5,349 nt of DNA from the NCBI GenBank assembly GCA_035291605.1, contig DATDRS010000513.1, positions 1 through 5,349 on the forward strand, given 5' to 3'. This DNA comes from DATDRS01 sp035291605. GTDB lineage: Bacteria > Chloroflexota > Anaerolineae > Anaerolineales > UBA6663. The translations under genes and the position numbers were made by a program. Positions within the stretch are counted from its first letter, which is position 1, and each line of letters starts with the position of its first letter. Below are positions 1-5,349 of the stretch, one piece after another. The notes below the pieces were generated by a model, which saw nothing but the letters and a program-made list of their open reading frames with translations, was not told where the DNA came from and searched no databases.

Positions 1-1313
1 TGAATAAGCCTCTGCGCGAGGCCGAGGTGCTCGCCGCCGTGGAGCACGCGCTGGGCGAACTGCGTCTGCGGCGGGAGCGCGAGCAGCTCGGCCAGCGGCT
101 CGCCGGGGTTAACCAGCAGTTGGAGAAACGCGTCAAAGAGCTGACGACGCTCTACGGCATTGGCAAAGCGGTCACGGCGACCACTGACCTGGGCCAGTTG
201 TTTGGCCAATTGCTGGAGGGCGCGCTTTCGGTGACGGAGGCCGAGGTGGGCTGGCTGCTCATCATGGACGAGGCCGCGAACAAACTATTGCTGCGCGCGG
301 GCAAAGGCCTGCCGCCGGCCGCCAAGCTGCACCAGCCGTGGGATGATGGCCTTTCCTCGCTCCTGCTGCTTTCCGGCGAGCCGATCGTCATCGCGGGCGA
401 GCCGCTGACCAGGATGCGCGCCGGGCAAGTCGCCAAATCGGCGGCGGCGGTCCCGATCAAAGCCAAAGACAGGGTGATGGGCGTGATGGTGGCCGGCAAC
501 AAATCCGGCAAGCCTTTCACCGACCGCGATCAGGCCATGCTCTCCGCCGTAGCGGACTACGCCTCCATCGCGCTCGTCAACTCCGCCTTGTTCCATGCCA
601 TCGAGGCGCGCGCCAAAGCCGCGCAAAAATCGTACGACGACCTGGCCGAGCTGGCGCGGCAGAAAGATGAGGCGGTCTACAACCTCACGCGTGAGTTGCA
701 TCTGCCGCTGTCGCAGGCGCGCGAGAGTCTGGCGCAGGTGGCGCGCGGACCGTTGACGCCCCAGCAGGGCGAGGCCATGCGCACCGCGCTGGACCGGCTC
801 GACGCTTTGCAGAAGGTGCTGCAGAACATGACGCTGTTGGGCGAAGTTTCCAGCCGCCCGCCCAAGCCGCGCCCGACGGCCTTGAACGATCTGGCCAGGG
901 AGTCCATCGCCCGCATGGCTGGCGAAGGCCGCCAGCACAATGTGGCGCTGCTGGCCGAGTTCCCCTCGGAGCCGGTGAGCGTAAACGCGGATGCCACACA
1001 GATCAGCCGCGTGCTGGACAGCCTGATGGCGAATGCCATCAAGGTCTCCCCGCCGGGCAGCTATGTCACCGTGCGCCTCCAGGTGAGCGGCAGCGGGCAG
1101 GCGCACGTTTCCGTCATGGACAGCGGCGTCGGCCTCCCACCCGAAAAATTGCAGGAGATTTGGGGTCACACAGGGGGCACCGGCAAACTGGGGAGCACCG
1201 GGTTGGGACTGGCGATGATCAAGCGGATCGTCGAGGCCCACGGAGGACAGGTATGGGCCGAAAGCGAGCCGGGCCGGGGGAGCAAGTTCCATTTCTCGCT
1301 CAACGTGGTTTAG
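1..1313 (+). CDS. Hybrid receiver-GAF-histidine kinase-like protein, 5' partial, degenerate H-box
   Basis: This is a cytoplasmic signalling protein that continues beyond the left edge. The frame is open from base 3 (residue 1 = codon 3-5). It begins N-K-P-L, with K2-P3 matching the conserved Lys-Pro near the end of receiver domains, so the GTG at 27 is internal and not the start. A coiled coil follows (about 18-48), then a GAF sensor domain (about 49-195), a helical dimerisation-like region (about 196-280) and an HATPase_c domain (about 290-436). The HATPase shows the N-box Asn344, the G1 box D373-S-G-V-G and the G2 box around G400-L-G-L. No transmembrane segment is visible. The H-box reads T-R-E-L-H-L-P-L, with Arg230 where the phosphorylated His should be and a His three residues later. 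The ATP lid is about 4 residues shorter than in the next gene and lacks its F-box. The fold assignment is firm; kinase activity is doubtful. It is a likely paralogue of the downstream kinase. Confidence 0.9.
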   Translation, partial: NKPLREAEVLAAVEHALGELRLRREREQLGQRLAGVNQQLEKRVKELTTLYGIGKAVTATTDLGQLFGQLLEGALSVTEAEVGWLLIMDEAANKLLLRAGKGLPPAAKLHQPWDDGLSSLLLLSGEPIVIAGEPLTRMRAGQVAKSAAAVPIKAKDRVMGVMVAGNKSGKPFTDRDQAMLSAVADYASIALVNSALFHAIEARAKAAQKSYDDLAELARQKDEAVYNLTRELHLPLSQARESLAQVARGPLTPQQGEAMRTALDRLDALQKVLQNMTLLGEVSSRPPKPRPTALNDLARESIARMAGEGRQHNVALLAEFPSEPVSVNADATQISRVLDSLMANAIKVSPPGSYVTVRLQVSGSGQAHVSVMDSGVGLPPEKLQEIWGHTGGTGKLGSTGLGLAMIKRIVEAHGGQVWAESEPGRGSKFHFSLNVV

Positions 1314-1318
1314 CGCCT

Positions 1319-1367
1319 CCTAACCATCTCAAAAATCCCCTAACTTTTCCTAATTCTGGTTAAGGGG
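1319..1367 (+). repeat. Phased CCTAA direct repeats with an inverted GGTTAAGG copy
   Basis: CCTAA occurs at 1319-1323, 1339-1343 and 1349-1353, with starts 20 and 10 bp apart, so all lie on one face of the helix. An inverted relative, GGTTAAGG, lies at 1358-1365. CCCCTAAC at 1337-1344 can also pair with GTTAAGGGG at 1359-1367, leaving one bulged A. The block is AT-richer than its surroundings and sits just upstream of a possible extended -10 element. It may be an operator for an OmpR/PhoB-type regulator, which commonly bind direct repeats at about 10-11 bp spacing, or a weak hairpin after the first gene. Neither is proven. Confidence 0.4.
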
Positions 1368-1374
1368 AGTTCGG

Positions 1375-1383
1375 TGGTATGCT
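1375..1383 (+). promoter_or_regulatory. Possible extended -10 promoter for the second kinase
   Basis: TGGTATGCT matches the extended -10 pattern TGnTATnnT, with the hexamer TATGCT at 1378-1383. No good -35 hexamer lies 16-18 bp upstream; the phased CCTAA repeats occupy that area, as would fit an activator-dependent promoter. Transcription would start near 1390, giving a leader of roughly 35 bases before the ATG at 1425. The gap between the two kinase genes is long enough for an independent promoter, but read-through from the first gene is equally possible. Confidence 0.35.
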
Positions 1384-1388
1384 TATTG

Positions 1389-1406
1389 CCGGGCCGGATG
1401 GCCCGG
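1389..1406 (+). other. Perfect GC hairpin in the leader of the second kinase
   Basis: CCGGGCC (1389-1395) and GGCCCGG (1400-1406) form a perfect 7-bp stem around a GGAT loop. No T-run follows on either strand, so it is a poor intrinsic terminator. It lies at or just after the predicted transcription start and 18 bases before the ATG. It could stabilise the 5' end of the message or affect translation. No Shine-Dalgarno sequence is visible between it and the start codon. Confidence 0.5.
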
Positions 1407-1424
1407 TTGAAAACGCTTTAGTTT

Positions 1425-3338
1425 ATGCCTACGGAAAAGATCCTCGTCATTGACGACTCCTCCGACGTGCGCGATTATGTCGCGGACTACGTGCTGCGTC
1501 CGAGCGGTTACGAACCCCTGACGGCCGCTAACGGCGTCGCCGGGCTGGAGCTAATTCGCACGGCTCAGCCCAGCCTGGTCGTGGCCGACATCAAAATGCC
1601 CGGCCTGGACGGTTTGCAGTTGACTGACACACTCCGCCGGGAGGGGCATGACCTCCCCGTCATCCTCATCACTGCCGCCGGCTCGGAAGAAATGGCCCGC
1701 GAGGCCCTGCGGGTCGGCGCCGCCGATTACATCATCAAGCCCTTCCATTCGGACGAGCTGCTGGATGCCATCCGCCGCGCGCTGGAGGTGACCACCGCCC
1801 GGCGCGAAACCGCCCGGATGCAGGCCGAGCTGGCGACCACCAACGCCTCGCTGGTGAAACGGCTCACCGAACTGGAGACGCTCACCAGCATCGGGCACGA
1901 CGTCACCTCGATCCTCGACCTGGATCAGGTGCTGTTGAAAGTCGTCGAGGCGGCGGTCAACCTGACCGGCGCAGAAGAAAGCTCGCTCCTTCTCCACGAC
2001 GAGCGCACGCAGGAACTCACCATGCACGCGGCCAAAAACTTCGACGAGAACTTCGTGCGCACTTTCCGCCTGCGCTCGGACGACTCGCTCGCCGGGCACG
2101 TGCTGCGCACGGGCGAAGCGGTGCTGCTGGACCAGGGGGCGCCGCAGAAGATCAAGACGATGTATCTCGTGCACTCGCTCATCTACGTGCCGCTCAAGGC
2201 GCACGGGCGGACGATTGGCGTGCTGGGCGTGGATAACCGCCGCGCCGGGCGCATGTTCACCAGGCACGATCAGCAGCTCCTGCAGGCGCTGGGTGATTAC
2301 GCGGCCATTGCCATCGAGAACGCGCGGCTCTACCTGGACGCCACGACCGAGCGCGTTCAATTGGAGACTTTCCTGCGGGAGACGGAGGATGGCGTGATTA
2401 TGGTGGACCGCGAAGGCTGCATGATCTTGATCAACCCTACCGCCCGCGCTGCCTTCAGCGTCGAAGAGGCTGCGTTCGTCCACCGCCCGCTGGCGGAAGT
2501 CATCTCCCACGCCGACGTGCGCGAGTTGTTCCTGAGCCAGACGCGCCGGGGCGAGATCACGCTGGACGACGGGCGCGTGTTCAACGCCCACCTCACGCAG
2601 ATTGCCGGGATCGGCCAGGCCATGGTGATGCAGGACATCACCCATCTCAAAGAGCTGGACCGCATCAAGTCCGAGTTCGTCACCACCGTGTCGCACGACC
2701 TGCGCTCGCCGTTGACGGCGATCCTGGGGTACGTGGAGCTGATTTCGCGCAGCGGGCCGGTGAACGACCAGCAGGCCGAGTTCATCCGGCGCATCCAGTT
2801 CAGCGTGCAATCCATCACCACCCTCGTCTCCGACCTGCTGGACCTGGGGCGCATCGAGGCGGGGTTCGACGCGCAGAAAGAAGTGACGCACATGGCGCTG
2901 GTGCTGCGCTTTGTGGCGGACAATCTGCGCCTCCGCGCCGAAGCCAAGCGTCAGACCCTCGTCGTCAGCTTGCCGGAGGAACTGCCGCGTGTCTGGGCCA
3001 ACCCGCCGCGCCTGCGGCAGATGCTCTCGAACCTGATTGACAACGCCATCAAATACACGCCCGAGGGCGGGAAGATCACGGTGAAGGCGCAAATCGAAGA
3101 TGATCTGATCATCATTTCGGTGAAGGACAGCGGCATCGGCATTCCGCCCGCCGACCAGCCCTATATCTTCGACAAGTTCTACCGGGCCGGCAATGCGCGC
3201 CAGGAGTACGTCGGCTCAGGGCTGGGCCTCTCCATTGTGAAGTCAATCGTGGAAAACCACGGGGGGCGCATCTGGCTGGAATCGCACTCGGGCGAGGGCA
3301 CGACGTTCACGGTCATGCTGCCCAAATACAGAGAATGA
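1425..3338 (+). CDS. Hybrid sensor histidine kinase (REC-GAF-PAS-HisKA-HATPase)
   Basis: This is a complete soluble hybrid histidine kinase of 637 residues. The receiver domain (about 5-122) has the acidic pair Asp10/Asp11, phosphoacceptor Asp55 in V-A-D-I-K-M-P, Thr83 and Lys105. A short coiled coil leads to a GAF domain (about 150-302) and a PAS domain (about 313-410). HisKA (about 411-480) carries His424 in the canonical S-H-D-L-R-S-P-L box. HATPase_c (about 525-635) has Asn540, the G1 box D568-S-G-I-G, the F-box I-F-D-K-F-Y-R and the G2 box G597-S-G-L-G-L. The ATG start is supported because the receiver begins at residue 5, although no ribosome binding site is visible. With the receiver at the N-terminus, it probably accepts a phosphate or input from another kinase and tunes its own output through GAF and PAS ligands. 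No membrane segment or DNA-binding domain is present, and no cognate response regulator lies in the window. The ligand is unknown. The REC-coil-GAF part resembles the preceding protein. Confidence 0.96.
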   Translation: MPTEKILVIDDSSDVRDYVADYVLRPSGYEPLTAANGVAGLELIRTAQPSLVVADIKMPGLDGLQLTDTLRREGHDLPVILITAAGSEEMAREALRVGAADYIIKPFHSDELLDAIRRALEVTTARRETARMQAELATTNASLVKRLTELETLTSIGHDVTSILDLDQVLLKVVEAAVNLTGAEESSLLLHDERTQELTMHAAKNFDENFVRTFRLRSDDSLAGHVLRTGEAVLLDQGAPQKIKTMYLVHSLIYVPLKAHGRTIGVLGVDNRRAGRMFTRHDQQLLQALGDYAAIAIENARLYLDATTERVQLETFLRETEDGVIMVDREGCMILINPTARAAFSVEEAAFVHRPLAEVISHADVRELFLSQTRRGEITLDDGRVFNAHLTQIAGIGQAMVMQDITHLKELDRIKSEFVTTVSHDLRSPLTAILGYVELISRSGPVNDQQAEFIRRIQFSVQSITTLVSDLLDLGRIEAGFDAQKEVTHMALVLRFVADNLRLRAEAKRQTLVVSLPEELPRVWANPPRLRQMLSNLIDNAIKYTPEGGKITVKAQIEDDLIIISVKDSGIGIPPADQPYIFDKFYRAGNARQEYVGSGLGLSIVKSIVENHGGRIWLESHSGEGTTFTVMLPKYRE

Positions 3339-3353
3339 CGGGTGATGAGTGAC
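3333..3353 (+). repeat. Three degenerate heptanucleotides over the kinase stop codon
   Basis: GAATGAC, GGGTGAT and GAGTGAC run head to tail from 3333 to 3353 with a 7-base period (consensus RRnTGAY or close to it). The TGA stop of the second kinase (3336-3338) lies in the first unit. Short degenerate 7-mers are easily produced by chance, but a second 7-base-period tract occurs in the neighbouring gene at 3766-3800. Confidence 0.3.
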
Positions 3354-3412
3354 AGGAAGGACGCCAAGATACCCGCCACCCGTGGGTGTATGTCAGTTAT
3401 GGGGCGAAGGTG

Positions 3413-3477
3413 GCCCTTCGACGACGCGGCGCGCACCCTGCTGAGCGGAGCGTTAGCGAAGTCGAAGGGCGCGCCGC
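3413..3477. repeat. CCCTTCGAC-type inverted repeat in the convergent gap, possible two-way terminator
   Basis: GCCCTTCGAC (3413-3422) and GTCGAAGGGC (3461-3470) are perfect 10-bp inverted arms. Inside, a segment C-T-G-A-G-C-G-G-A-G-C-G followed by A-A-G-T-C-G-A-A-G-G-G resembles the CTGAGCGGAG...GTCGAAGGG repeats I recall as dispersed in many environmental genomes; that family match is from memory. A second perfect pair, GCGGCGCGC (3426-3434) with GCGCGCCGC (3469-3477), overlaps the first right arm, so the two stems compete. The element fills most of the 148-bp gap between two convergent genes. A hairpin there could stop transcription from both sides, but no T-run is present. The rest of the gap (3354-3412 and 3478-3486) shows no gene. 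Confidence 0.6.
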
Positions 3478-3486
3478 CCGACACTT

Positions 3487-5349
3487 TCACGGATTGACGA
3501 CAAACCCCACCATTTCACTCCTCACCGTTCCCCCGTTCTTTGACCTGCCCTCCGCCGTGAGCGTGTGCCGCCCCGGCGCCAGCGTCCACCACACCTCAAA
3601 CGGCGCCGCCTCGACCGTCGCCAGCGGTTGACCATCCAACACGAACGTCACCGAACTCAACGGCTCTCCCGCGAGAGCGCGCAGGGGGATTTGCTGGGCC
3701 GCGCGCGGCAAACGCGGCGAGATTTGATAGACGGTATTTGGATCAGGCGAAATGATCTGGAGCTTGACATTTGAAGTTTGAGATTGGAGATTAGAGATTG
3801 GCGGCTGCGGAATGCCGTTCTGCCTGGCCCACTCCTGCGCCTGCGGGGGCAATAACAGAAAAACCTCCTCGGTCACGAACTCAAGCGGAGTGGTCGCATC
3901 TGCCAGCCAGCCGGTGCGGGCGTCAATGCTGAAGGCCTGATATAAGTTGTCGGGCTGCCGGGGCGCAGTGCCTTCGAGGAAAAGTTCTGCGCGGGTGCGC
4001 GGGCAAGCGGGGACGGGCAATAGCCCGGAGGGCACGCACACCTCGGCGCGCGCCAGGCCGGGGGGCCGGACAAACTGAGACTCGGGTTTCCCCTTGAGGG
4101 CCTCGCGCATGAAGTCATGCCAGATCGGCCCCGCCCCCGCGATGCCGCTCAGGTTCACCATCGGCGTGAAATCCGCGTTCCCCACCCATACGCCGGCCGC
4201 CAGTTCGGGCGTGTAGCCCACCGTCCAGTTGTCGCGGTAGTCGCTCGTCGTGCCGGTCTTCACCGCGGCCGGCCGCCCGATTTGCAGGACGCTGTTGAAG
4301 CCAAACGTCGCGGCGCGGGCGTTGTTATCCGAGAGAATGTCGCTGATGAGATAGGCCACCCGCTCGTCCAGCACGCGCTCGCCCGGGCGAGGCCCCCACT
4401 GTTCGATCAATTTTCCCTGCGCATCCTGAATTTGAAGAATAGCGACCGGTTCGACGCGCCGGCCGCCGTTGGCGAAGACGCCGTAGGCCGCCGTGAGGTC
4501 GAGCAGGCGCACTTCGCCGCCGCCGAGGGTAAGCGCCAGCCCGAAGCGGTCGGCGTCCGAGAGCGTGGTCAGCCCCATGCGCCCGGCGAGCCGGATCAGG
4601 TTGGACACGCCGACGTGGTCGAGCGCGATGACGGCGGGGATGTTGAGGCTCCCGGCGAGCGCCGCCCGCGCCGACACCGGGCCGTGAAAGGCGCGGTCGT
4701 AATTCTGCGGGACGTAGGAGAAACCCTCTTTCGTCACGAAGGCCGTACGCACGTCTAAGATCATCGTCGCCGCCGTCCACGGACAATGCGTAGGGGCAAC
4801 CCCATGTGGTTGCCCATTCGTTGGGGCAACCTCTTGCGGTTGCCCGTTTGCCCCTTGCGGTTGCCCGTTTGCCCCTTGTGGTTGCCCGCATAGTTCAGGC
4901 GAAAACGCCGCCGCGTACGTGATCGGCTTGATCGCGCTTCCCGGCTGGCGCGGCGCGACCGCCATATTGACAGCCCCGGAGATTTCGCCGTCGAAGTAAT
5001 CGGGTGAGCCAAGCATGGCGAGGATCTGCCCGGTGCGCGGGTCGAGCGCGACGAGCGCGACGTCGGTCGCGTTGTGGGATGGGCCGTCTTTGTCGTCGGC
5101 AATCTGTCGCAGACGGCGCTGGGCGATTTCCTGCGCCGTTCGAGTCAGGTCGAGGTCGAGGGTGGTCGTCACCACGAGGCCGGAGTAGAGCACCTCGGGG
5201 CCATATTTCTGCTCGAGCAGATTCCAGATGTAGAAGGCGAAGTGCGGCGCTTCGACGGGGAACGCCGTCGAGGCGAATTGCAGTTTTTCGTCTTTGGCGA
5301 GCCGCGCCTCGTCCGGCGTGATGTATCCCTGTTTGACCATCAGATCGAG
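3487..5349 (-). CDS. Class A penicillin-binding protein, transpeptidase part and C-terminal domain (5' partial)
   Basis: This is the C-terminal part of a bifunctional peptidoglycan synthase, which cross-links cell-wall peptides outside the membrane. The frame is open to the right edge (L-D-L before the Met at 5338-5340), so that Met is internal; the membrane anchor and glycosyltransferase (GT51) domain should lie beyond the window. Numbering from that Met, the linker ends near V57-T-T-T-L-D and the transpeptidase carries S135-A-I-K138, S231-L-N233 and K361-T-G363, with a G-V-W-V-G-N strand near 383-388. Two cysteines (435, 446) flank a Pro-rich turn before a segment typical of PbpC-like proteins. 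A BiPBP_C-like domain (about 527-617) contains a V-L-D-G strand and a P-G-R-H-T-L motif. About 35 Gly/Gln/Pro-rich residues (152-186) encoded by palindromic repeats are inserted after the SxxK helix, and a second repeat tract encodes linker residues about 514-525. The frame is intact, so the protein is probably functional. It resembles PbpC, but orthology is not certain. Confidence 0.94.
   Translation of the reverse strand, partial: LDLMVKQGYITPDEARLAKDEKLQFASTAFPVEAPHFAFYIWNLLEQKYGPEVLYSGLVVTTTLDLDLTRTAQEIAQRRLRQIADDKDGPSHNATDVALVALDPRTGQILAMLGSPDYFDGEISGAVNMAVAPRQPGSAIKPITYAAAFSPELCGQPQGANGQPQGANGQPQEVAPTNGQPHGVAPTHCPWTAATMILDVRTAFVTKEGFSYVPQNYDRAFHGPVSARAALAGSLNIPAVIALDHVGVSNLIRLAGRMGLTTLSDADRFGLALTLGGGEVRLLDLTAAYGVFANGGRRVEPVAILQIQDAQGKLIEQWGPRPGERVLDERVAYLISDILSDNNARAATFGFNSVLQIGRPAAVKTGTTSDYRDNWTVGYTPELAAGVWVGNADFTPMVNLSGIAGAGPIWHDFMREALKGKPESQFVRPPGLARAEVCVPSGLLPVPACPRTRAELFLEGTAPRQPDNLYQAFSIDARTGWLADATTPLEFVTEEVFLLLPPQAQEWARQNGIPQPPISNLQSQTSNVKLQIISPDPNTVYQISPRLPRAAQQIPLRALAGEPLSSVTFVLDGQPLATVEAAPFEVWWTLAPGRHTLTAEGRSKNGGTVRSEMVGFVVNP
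3766..3800 (-). repeat. Five degenerate 7-bp repeats inside the penicillin-binding protein linker
   Basis: On the plus strand the units are GACATTT, GAAGTTT, GAGATTG, GAGATTA and GAGATTG, the last three nearly identical. Read on the coding strand this is an AATCTCC-type tract that gives the linker residues I-S-N-L-Q-S-Q-T-S-N-V. It lies between the transpeptidase region and the C-terminal domain, where extra length is easily tolerated. Tandem heptanucleotides (STRRs) are known from filamentous cyanobacteria; AATCTCC-like tracts also occur, from memory, in Chloroflexota genomes. Confidence 0.6.
4786..4891 (-). repeat. Composite palindromic repeat inserted in frame in the transpeptidase domain
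   Basis: Two perfect hairpins, GGGCAACC/GGTTGCCC, lie at 4794-4815 (loop CCATGT) and 4824-4845 (loop TCTTGC), exactly 30 bp apart. Two more GGTTGCCC half-copies follow at 4859-4866 and 4880-4887, each 21 bp after the previous one. The ends of the block are ATGC (4786-4789) and GCAT (4888-4891). The pattern GTAGGGGC...GCCC resembles small mobile palindromes that I recall as dispersed in cyanobacterial and Chloroflexota genomes. On the coding strand the block yields two 10-residue and two 7-residue units (consensus G-Q-P-Q/H-G/E-...) and keeps the frame. No transposase gene is nearby. Confidence 0.85.
4834..4889 (-). repeat. 21-bp tandem repeat, two exact copies plus a partial third
   Basis: The 21-bp units at 4834-4854 and 4855-4875 are identical, and 4876-4889 repeats the first 14 bases with one change (C to T in the fourth position). 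Each unit holds one GGTTGCCC arm and one TTTGCCCC segment and encodes the 7-residue unit G-Q-P-Q-G-A-N on the minus strand. This is the expanded right half of the palindromic insert. Exact identity suggests recent slippage duplication, and the length, a multiple of three, spares the reading frame. Confidence 0.85.

Noticed and set aside
285..1292. Long open frame on the minus strand opposite the first kinase gene
   Set aside because: It is a by-product of high GC and codon bias in the true gene. Its product is Arg/Gly/His-rich with no recognisable domain, while the plus strand encodes clear GAF and HATPase motifs.
1337..1367. Intrinsic terminator after the first kinase gene
   Set aside because: The CCCCTAAC/GTTAAGGGG stem has a bulge, a loop of about 14 bases and no T-run after it, so it does not meet the usual pattern.
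1551..3092. 513-codon open frame on the minus strand opposite the second kinase
   Set aside because: It lies entirely antisense to a complete kinase with all motifs. The translation is low-complexity and His/Arg/Gln-rich, without domain signatures.
3386..3631. 81-codon plus-strand frame starting in the convergent gap
   Set aside because: Its N-terminal half is the translated inverted repeat and the rest is antisense to the C-terminal domain of the penicillin-binding protein.
4265..4276. Perfect 12-bp palindrome GCGGCCGGCCGC
   Set aside because: It encodes the ordinary residues just ahead of the KTG motif in a GC-rich gene. It has no second copy or flanking structure and is likely a chance result of codon use.
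4117..4758. 213-codon plus-strand open frame within the penicillin-binding protein
   Set aside because: It is antisense to the SxN and KTG region of the transpeptidase. Its composition is typical of a GC-rich shadow frame, with no motif and no credible ribosome site.
4786..4891. CRISPR-like repeat array
   Set aside because: The units lie 21 or 30 bp apart with no unique spacers of regular length, and the block is in frame within a gene. There are no cas genes.

Overview
The window is GC-rich DNA with three large protein genes and no RNA genes, CRISPR array or transposase gene. Two tandem sensor-kinase genes read rightward: one runs off the left edge and one is complete. A class A penicillin-binding protein gene reads leftward and runs off the right edge. 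The protein architectures (receiver-GAF-PAS-kinase hybrids, and a penicillin-binding protein with a BiPBP_C-like tail) and the mix of short dispersed repeats resemble uncultured Chloroflexota, possibly Anaerolineae. That placement is an inference from style; the window holds no taxonomic marker gene.

Left part (1-1313): the 3' portion of a hybrid signalling protein. The first visible codons read N-K-P-L, matching the lysine-proline end of a receiver domain, so the gene starts outside the window. A coiled-coil linker, a GAF domain, a degenerate dimerisation region and an HATPase domain follow. The usual phosphoacceptor histidine of the H-box is an arginine here. After a 111-bp AT-richer gap with a possible promoter and phased CCTAA repeats comes the complete second kinase (1425-3338): receiver, GAF, PAS, HisKA and HATPase, with every catalytic motif present. 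The two proteins look like paralogues. They may act as a pair, with the first as a sensory or regulatory partner and the second as the active kinase.

Middle (3339-3486): a 148-bp convergent gap carrying a CCCTTCGAC-type inverted repeat of the kind often found dispersed in environmental genomes. It has alternative stems and may serve as a two-way terminator.

Right part (3487-5349, minus strand): the transpeptidase half of a bifunctional cell-wall synthase. The SxxK, SxN and KTG motifs are intact, and a BiPBP_C-like domain closes the protein. The reading frame has absorbed two repeat tracts. One is a composite of GGGCAACC/GGTTGCCC palindromes plus 21-bp tandem units, which adds about 35 Gly/Gln/Pro-rich residues just after the catalytic SxxK helix. 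The other is a tract of degenerate heptanucleotides in the linker before the C-terminal domain. These in-frame repeat insertions in an apparently functional gene are the most unusual feature of the window. I see no clear new multi-gene system.
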